From positions 11,127,448-11,191,447 of the forward strand of contig CM022944.1 of NCBI GenBank assembly GCA_012931725.1: DNA of 64,000 nt. Reading direction: 5' to 3'. The stretch's first letter is position 1. Each line of letters starts with the position of its first letter. Below are positions 34,901-43,900 of this stretch, one piece after another. The translations under genes and the position numbers were made by a program. Under the pieces are notes generated by a model that was not told the DNA's origin, did not search any database, and saw only the letters and a list, made by a program, of their open reading frames with translations. This stretch comes from Litsea cubeba (lineage: Eukaryota > Streptophyta > Magnoliopsida > Laurales > Lauraceae).

Positions 34901-37900
34901 AAAAGAGTTTGTGTCGCTTATATTGAGGCGATAAAGGATATGTATGATAGAGTCGTGACATCTATAAGGACGACTGGCGGCGAAACTAAGGAGTTTCCTA
35001 TCACGATTGGTCTACACCAAGGCTCAGCGTTAAGCCCGTACTTGTTTGCCCTAGTTATGGATGAGATTACAAGACATATCCAGGATGAGGTGCCGTGGTG
35101 TATGCTATTTGCAGATGACATTGTTTTAGTGGATGAGACGAGAGAAGGAGTGAATGCTAAGCTTGAATTGTGGCGGAAAACATTAGAGACAAAAGGGTTT
35201 AGGCTAAGTCGATGCAAAACGGAATATATGGAATGCAAGTTTAGTCAAAGTAGGACACCTAGTAACATAGAAGTAAGTTTGGGCACACAAAAGATAGTAG
35301 AGAAAGAAAACTTTAGGTACCTTGGATCTATGGTGCAACAGGATGGAGGGATTGATACTGATGTAAGTCACAGGATTCAAGCCGGGTGGACCAAATGGAG
35401 GAGTGCTTCGGGGGTCTTGTGTGATCGGAAAGTCCCCCTCAAGGTTAAAGGAAAGTATTATAAGGTGGCGGTACGGCCAGCATTGTTATATGGATCAGAG
35501 TGTTGGGCAGTAAAGCATAATCATGTCAAGAAGATGGAAGTTGCGGAGATGAGAATGCTAAGATGGATGTGCGGGATCACAAGGAGAGATAGGATTAGGA
35601 ATGAGGAGATTAGGGGCATAGTAGGAATAGCACCGATTGGAGATAAAATGAGAGAAAATCGACTGAGATGGTTCGGCCATGTTAGAAAGCGTCCAACAGA
35701 GGCACCTGTTAAAAGGTGTGAAAGCATGGAGTTTGCCAAGAGTAGGAGAGGGAGAGGGAGACCCAAGAGAAGTTGGAAAGAAACTATTAAACATGATCTT
35801 GCCTACATGGATCTAACGGAGGACATGGCCCTAAACAGATTTGATTGGCGTCGTCAAATCCATATAGCCGACCCCACCTAGTGGGAAAAGGCTTGGTTTG
35901 GTTGGTTTGGTTTGGTTTGTAGCATTGTGTTTTGCTCAAGTCGCGAGGAGGCTGAGAAGCATTAGTGGCTGAAAACGCGACGGAATAGGTCTCAGCCTTT
36001 TGTTGAGCTATATGGGCTGAGGTTGAAATGCGTTGTTCCTCGCGTAAGAGTTCATTCAGACAGACATTCAAGGAAGGTAAAGGCGTCCGATTCATCAAGG
36101 CTGATCGGACACTTTCATACTCAGGGCGTAATTTCATTAAAAATTGATCCCGCTGACTAGAGGCCTGAAGATCGCGAATCACTATCAAAACATCGGCAGC
36201 TACATCTGCATAATTAATACTATCATATTCCGACCATAGGGTTCGGAATCTTGAATAGTAGTCTTGGATTGACAAGGTCCCTTGTGCATATTCAGCAATC
36301 GCACATTCAAGGTGAAATTGACGTGCTGAGTTATCTTGATGGTACACCTGCTTCAGATATCCCCACATGTCTTTAGAGGTGGGGTAAGGTTTGAGGTTCA
36401 TTATCAGATGTTGTTCGACAGAACCCAGTATCCATGTTTTAATTTTTGCATCTTTAGTAAGCCAGGCGGATATCTTCTTCTCATCTTCCGTGGGTTTAGG
36501 GTCAGATCCAGAAATATAGCCCCACAATTCCTTAGCCTCGAGGTAAATTTGGAACTGAAATGACCAGGCGGGGTAATTTTTTCCCGTGAACCGAATTAAG
36601 GTAATCTCAGACTTTTCCATCGTCAATTGAGATTGGCCAAAACTGAGAGAAATAGTGAACAGCCAGCAAAAAGAAATCCAGTAACAGTAACAGAGAAGAG
36701 AATAAGCCTTTAAAGAAGATAACACACTATGTTGTATGCAGGGGCAAAGATCCGAACAATCAGAAAGAGAAATCAACACAGAATAGGAAAAAAATCCTCA
36801 AAAAAAGCCCCAGACGACTAGAAATTTTGCTGCTGATCTGCTACGTGGGCCCCACTGATGGATCTGAACAAGGATCAGATCACTGATCTGAAGAAGCACG
36901 GCAATTTGGCTTCTACTGAAAAAAGAATGAACTGATTCGCCCGCAGATCCAAGATTTTGGACGGTCTAGATGGAAACAATTTAATAAAACTGGAAATTCT
37001 CGAGATTGAGCAAATCACCAACCTGAAGGTGTTGAAAAATTCTGAAAAAATCTCCAATATACTTAGGAAAACCAGGCGACCATGACTGTAAAAATTGCTG
37101 AGGAAGATGTGATGATCAGAGGTGGGCCACCATGAACAGGTCACTGCCGCAGTGTCTGGATTCTGTGAAACAGATCACTGATTTGTCGTTCTTCAATAGA
37201 GATGGATTTCTCTATATCCTGATTGCCTTGATGATATGCAAGATCAAACAAACAAGGTTTTCTTGAACATAGCTCTGATACCATGTCATTCTCATAATAC
37301 TGAACCACAAGAATGAAAACGAGAGAAACAAAAAATTTATTGTATTCTTTTATGTGCTTTCTGTTAGAGAATCACCACCATTATATAGGAATTACATGCC
37401 TTAATCAAGGCTTTTACAAAGGAAACTAGCTAAATTACATCAATCACTAATCTAATAAAGGAAAGCAATCAATCACTAAAATCAATCACTAATCTAATAA
37501 AGGAAAGCAATCAATCACTAAATTATATACACTATTGACCAAATCAAATCCCAAATCCACGTGAGATGCATCTTGCTGGACTGGATTGACTGATGGGCCT
37601 TGGATCCCTTAATGGGTCGTGGGCCAAAACTTAACACTTACAATTTTACATCATCCAGTCCAAGAAGAATTTCTTGGACTAGTTAAAGAGCACCAAACAG
37701 TCCAAGAAGAGGTGGCTAGGCTTAAAAGGATGCGGCCATGTTTTGCACAGGCAAGGACCTTATCATCCATGGCTAGGTCTAAGGCTGCAAACAGGCTAAA
37801 TTTGGGTCAGACTACATGAGCTTAAGTATGGGCCCTATAAGGATTGCAGAGCCTTAATCCAAGAGTAGGTCCAACATAGACATTGAAACCCCAATAAAGG

Positions 37901-40900
37901 CTTGAGAACAACAAAGGCCCAAGGTTGATAAAGTTTTGGACCAATAAGAGAAACGAGTCCAAATCCAACCCGATAAGAGTTGACTACAATAAAGGACCAT
38001 ATTTTTTTTAGTACGTATAAGGTATATATACATGGTATATATGTGAATTGAGTATCAATTCCGGTACACCTGAAGACATGGTAACTCTACAAGACTAATT
38101 CAAAGATAGGGACTCTTGGAGGTAGTTACCGTATATTCGTTCTTCTTAATCCACCCCTGTACATATCCTCTCTAAAACCTCCCCAAAGGGTATTTATGTA
38201 ATTGTGCATTGAGGACAATTAATATAGAAATGAGGCACTATCTTGAAGAGGGGATGGTATATGTCATAGCAGTTCCAAAATCATCATGGTACCAAAGCAA
38301 AAAATCTTGTTGCCCAACCTCTCTAATGACTATTGTCTAACTGGCACAAATCAGGTTCATTATGGAATTTGGGAAATGATGGTTGGTGGGTGCCAAATCA
38401 GGTTCATTATGCTTCTGGGTTGTGGAAGTCTATTCTTTCTGTCAAGAGTGAGTTTGATGAGAGAATCCGTTATGGAGTTCATAATGGCAGGCGGGTGAAG
38501 TTTTGGCATGATGTTTGGTGTGGGCAGCAGGCGTTGCATTATATCTTCCCTCATATCTATTTATTAGAAAGGAGACACCATGCTATGGTGGCTGATTATT
38601 ATCGCTATGTGGGCGGATCAATAGTTTGGGATTTGTGATTTCGAAGGAACTTAACAGATAGGGAGGTCTCTGATTTTACAAGGTTGCTTGCCTTATTACA
38701 TAAGGCTTATCTGTCAATTGCAAGGGATGATATTAGGCTATGGAAACCTGAAGTCAAAGGGCAATTTTCGGAAAAATCTTTCTTCAAGGATATGAATGTT
38801 TCTTCTACTAGTGTGCAGGATGGAAAAGCTTTTGGAATTTTTTTTTTTTATGGTTACTTTCATTAAAGGAAAAAACAATACAAGAGTCTTGTACTGACAA
38901 GAAAAACAACAATAAAGCCCCTAAAAGCCAGGGAACAACCGAAACATCCTCACCAAAAAACAAAGCAAAACCACAACAACCCAACACCTAACTACTGGAA
39001 TGCAATATCCTTCTGCGCATAAAATGATCTATAGAATAATCTCTGAAAATGGGGTTTATCATCGCCCATTGAGCAACAAAAAAATTAATTTTCCCACATA
39101 GAGAATCTCCATTCGTTGCTACTCCTTCAAAACATCTAGCATTCCTATCCTTCCAAATATGCCAAATCACAGCAAGAAAGGATAGCTTCCACATCTCTTT
39201 CCCCTTCTGGGACCCAATGGGATACTTCCACGCCATAAACAGCTCCTGAACATGCTTTGGGAGGACCCATCTACATCCAAACCAGCTAAATACAACATTC
39301 CAAATCTTCACAGCACTCTTGCACCTTAAGAGTAGGGGATCTATAATTTCCTCATCTTCCAAAGACATAGGACATGCGTTGACGACAATCTTCCCTCTTC
39401 GTCTAAGATTGTCCATAGTAAGAATTCGTCTTCGGAGAACTAGCCAGCCAAAGACCATTATTCTTGGTGGGGCTTTGAATTTCCAAATATTCGCAATCTG
39501 GGGTTTCCTCACTGTCCTTGTAGAGTTGGTCGAATAAAATGATGAGATAGAAAATGAACCGTCTTTCAAGGCTTTCCAAATCCTGATATCCTCCCCTTCT
39601 TCAGTGATAATCACATCACTAACAATATTTAAAAGGGATATAAATTGCCTTGCCTCCACGTCCTTCAGATTTCTTCTGAAAATTGGACACCAAATCACCT
39701 CTTCCTTGTTAGTACATCTTTCAAAGCAGTTTTTAACCTTTGCTTCCTCCACGAATGCACAATTAAACAGCCCTGGGAATTTCTTTGCTAACGGGCAATC
39801 ACCTACCCATGTATCTTTCCAAAAAAGAATCTTCTCCCCTGATCGTACCTGCTAATTTATGTTTTGCATAAACTTCTTCTTTACAGATACTATACCTTTC
39901 CACATTAATGAGAAATTGTAACTACTTTCTCTAGTCTTCCGGCCATCCCTTTGGTTGCCATATTTGGCCAGCAACACCTTCCCCATAATCCTTCTGACTT
40001 ATCGCCCAACCTCCATAGCCATTTCCCTAACAAAGCTTCATTCATTCCTCTTAGGGATTTGATGCCCAAGACTCCTTCCATCTTGGATGAGCATACCGAG
40101 GACCAATCCACCAGGTGAAACTTTCTTTCCTCACATCTCCCCTGCTAAAGGAAGTCCCTTTGTCGCTTCTCTATTTTGTTGATCGCTGATATTGGGCATT
40201 TCAGAATTGACAAATAGTACATTGGAAGATTTGTCATCAACGCCTCCACTACAATTACAAATAGGAAAGGCGATAATGGATCTCCTTGCCTACCCTTTGA
40301 GCTTGAAAGTAGCCTTTTGGGGTACCATGTATCATAATAGAGAACGGGGCTGAAGTAACGCATTCCGTGATCCAATTTCTCCATTTTCCACCAAATCTCA
40401 TCCTCTACAGAAAAGGCTTTTGGAATTCTCTAGTGCCACTAGGAGTGTTGGTTTTTTGTTGGATTGCAAGACGTCATAGTATTCTAACTATTGACAATCT
40501 TATAAGGAAAAATATTATTCTAGTAAATGGTTGTCCGGTGTGCTTAAAGGATGAGGAAACGGTGCATCATCTTCTAATTCACTATAGTTTTGCTCATAGA
40601 GTTTGGTCAGCCATACTTATGATGTTTGATATGCAATAGGTGATGCCAAGATATGTTGAGGAGCTTTTCTTTAATTGGAGGTTGGGTTGCAAGTTAGTTT
40701 GTGGCAAGATTCTTTGGAAGTTGATGTTGTATGCAACGCTTTGGAGGATATGGCTGGAGAGAAATAATAGAGTAATTTAGAATAAAAGTCACTCAGTGGC
40801 GGAGATTTTTTAGTCTATTAATTGGTTTGTGTCTAAATGGGTGCGCAAGAAAAAGGAGTTTGATGGTGTTGATTTATTTGACCTTAACAGGCCTTGTGGA

Positions 40901-43900
40901 GCTGTTTTAATGTGGGGTAGGACTACCAAGCTTTTGAAGAAAGTTTCATGGATTTTCCCTCCTATGGGTATCCTAAAGCTTAATTTTGATGGTAGCTTCA
41001 TTAATAAGTAGAGAAGGAATTGGAGGTGTTATTTGAGATTGGTCTGGAAACATTATTAGAAGCTTTTCAGGTCCAGTGGATTGCTCGAATGCTAATGAAG
41101 CTGAAGTCTTTGCTCTTCTAACTGGTTGTCGTGAGTTGGGTCGTTTGGATGGTCTTAATGCTATAATTAAAGGTGAATCTTTCTCTGCAATTCTATGGGG
41201 ATCTGGTAAGTCTTCTTTTCCCTGGCATCTGGCGGATTGGGTTGAGGAGATTCAAGATATTTCAAGTATTTTGGAGGCTACTTTTCATCATGTTCTTAGG
41301 GAGGCAAAATCCGAGGCAGATAAATTGGCAAATGAGGGAGTTTTGATCAATTCAATGATGTTTTTGTTTAGTTTTCTTGGTTTTTCTGTGTTTGTAATTG
41401 TTCATCTTTTCTTGTTTTCTGGGAGCAATAAAATTTTATAGTTATCAAAAAATATTGTCTAACCGGCACAAGCAGTCTAGGGTTTCAGAAAAACCAGTCC
41501 TCTACTAAGTGTCTATCATCTTCAAACCTGAGAGAGAGAAGAGGAGAGCGAAAGAATTCTCCTTCTATAGATGAACACCCCAAAAAAATCTAGCTCTTCT
41601 TTCTAAGGTTTCTGAAATCTCTCCTTCACTCATCTCTCCACCATCATTAGTCTCCGATTCAAAGATCAGAGCACCAATTCTTGCACCCGTCTCCGCCTCG
41701 CATCATGATCAGATCAAATGAGCAAGAAATCAAGAACTACAGAATTGCTCTTTATTCACATCAAACGTGCAAGTTCAGTTGTAGATTAAGGTTTTGAATC
41801 GGCTTGTTTTTAAAAGCGCGAGGCGCATCAAGGCGCTAAGGTCTCCTGGGGCCTAGGCGCTAAGGCGCGAGGCGCACATTGTATATAAAAATATATATAT
41901 TTTGGTATAGATAGATAATTCACAAAATATAACAAAAGTAGAACAAATTAGACAAACTGACAGATAATTGGCAAAGAATATTAGAAAAATTCTAAACGTC
42001 ATAAAGCATCAATCACTATAAATGTTAAACATTCAACAAAAGTACCAAAATCCATCAAAACCAATACAACTTCAAAGTCAAAGGAACAACACAGATGCTC
42101 CTAAGGAGGACCTAACGAGATTGGTGATAACCTGATGATGTTTTAAAAATAAAAGCCCACAAACCAGCCATACTAGGTCATCTCAAAATTTCAACATGGG
42201 CCCCACTGATGGATGGTTAAGTCGGTGATGGCATAAGCAAAATATGATTCTTGCCCCACCGATTTGATGATACGTTTGAAAAAAAAAAGCGCCAGACCAG
42301 CCAGTGCAGGTCATCCCAAAATTTCAGCATGGGCCCCACTGGCTGCTAATCAGGCGGATCGCTGGCTGCTGGTTGGAGTGGATCGCTGGCTGGTGTTTCT
42401 CCTTTCTCCGTTCTCTTCCCTTTTTTTTTTTTTTCGTTGGATGATACAGGAAACAACTAGGGCAGGGCACAGCATCTTTATTTATATTAGAAAATTTTCA
42501 TTTAGCCCCTGACATCTCTTTCTTTTTTAATTTAAAGCCTGGGTGACAATAAGGCGCAAGAGGCGCGCGCCTTGAGCCTGGACCTGAGGCGCGCGCCTCA
42601 GGGGCTTTTTTGGGGCCTGTTTCAACTCGCCTCGACTCCCATCACTTGAGGCGCAATTGCTGGGCCTTGACGAGCCTTGAGCCTAGGCGCGCTTTTTAAA
42701 ACCCTGTTTCATAGTAAGTCTAAAATTGTCAATATATACTGAGCATGATAAGAAGGCATCAAGGATGAGACCGTTGGCCCAGATCCAGCCCGCTAAGGGT
42801 TTCAGACCCTACAATTAATCCATGCTCAGCCTGTTCAGACCTACTTAAATGCACTCAGATCTAGGTCATATTCAGGCCCACTGACAATTGTAATCCCAAT
42901 AGTTCTTTTTTTTTTTATTGGTTGAAGCTCAGCGGCTGAGGTGGTTTCATGTCACTAGGAAGACCATGTCTCTATCAACCATGCTATGAGTGTGAAGGTA
43001 TTACAGCATTCATTTTGCCAAGAGACATAATGAAGGATAAGAGTCGCATGCCCATAATGCTGCTTGCTTTCCTTCAAATTTTCTCTCTGTTCGCAGTTAA
43101 ACGATGGTTTGGACCCCATTATATGCGTTTTGGACATGGAATCAACCAATTCTGTGATATTTGCGCTCAAGTTCTTCCCCTATTTCCTTTTCTTTCTTCC
43201 CTTATTTTCTTTTCTTTCTTTCAATCAGGCATTGGACTACTAGTCAAGATCAATCTCTCTAATTCAGATTGAGTCATTTACTGTAGTGTAACAAAATGAG
43301 TGAAAAATGCCATACCTTACTGATGGGATAAGCAACTGGGAAAAACAAAAATAGAAGAAGTCGGACGAGTGGTGCCAATGTTGCCCCCACAGCCATGCCA
43401 TAACGAGTACAAATAGCTTGTGGCAATATCTACAATATACGTGTACAAACATAGAAGTTAGTGACCCCGGCAAAAATAGGATTGATTAAATAATAAGTGA
43501 AGCTTAGCTTCAATCACCTCACCAAACAAGAGTATCAAAGTCACAGAGATCAGTATGGCAGCCCAAGGAGGCAGAAGCTTGTTCAAAAAAATTGGAAGTG
43601 ACTGTGATAGAGCACATACAAGTGACAAAATAGATAAAGGTTAAAGAGCATTCATCTAAAGTGAGGACATAAAAGAATAAATGCCATAGATCATTGGAGA
43701 ATGTGAGTTAACATCTGGAAGTTACTAACCTCCATCGCCAAAGAGTTTCCAATCAAAAGAGTACAAAGTAACAAATGCTGGTTTTTCACCACAGGAAATA
43801 TTTTTGCTGCCAAAAGCAACCACTTGAATTATCTAATTGATTTTTATGAATAAGCATAATAGTTAACACGATCTAAGAGAAATGTATTTGTTTTTACTGG

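Larger units (their letters stand above)
29785..37636 (-). mobile_element. Copia LTR retrotransposon in CBSDUF7 intron 4
   Basis: A 7852-bp element in minus orientation, sense with the host gene, flanked by CTTAC duplications. The 5' LTR is at right (37284-37636), with the Met-type primer site just inside. Then come gag, protease, integrase, reverse transcriptase and RNase H, a purine tract and the 3' LTR at left (29785-30126). The order INT before RT is diagnostic of Copia. An RTE LINE inserted in the gag zinc-knuckle region accounts for about 2.3 kb. Coding lesions: TAG at 33465-33467, a frameshift near 32400 at an A/T homopolymer, further breaks around 31930-32260, and TAG at about 31043. 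The copy is therefore dead. LTRs are near-identical over their shared inner part, so insertion is not ancient. Confidence 0.93.
38350..41452 (+). mobile_element. L1 LINE, plus strand, 5' truncated and interrupted
   Basis: The outer element of a LINE-in-LINE nest in CBSDUF7 intron 4. Segments 38350-38839 and 40410-41452 join across a minus-strand L1. Coding remains are the zf-RVT region (GRRVKFWHDVWCG, later DEETVHHLL) and a C-terminal RNase H-like part (GILKLNFDGSF, EAEVFALLTGCRELG). It ends CAATAAAATTTTATAG. Several stops disrupt it. The 19-bp duplications bound it. Confidence 0.85.

Noticed and set aside
29785..37636. Endogenous virus considered for the Copia and LTR elements
   Set aside because: No envelope, movement or coat protein is present. 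INT-before-RT order and LTR structure identify ordinary plant retrotransposons.
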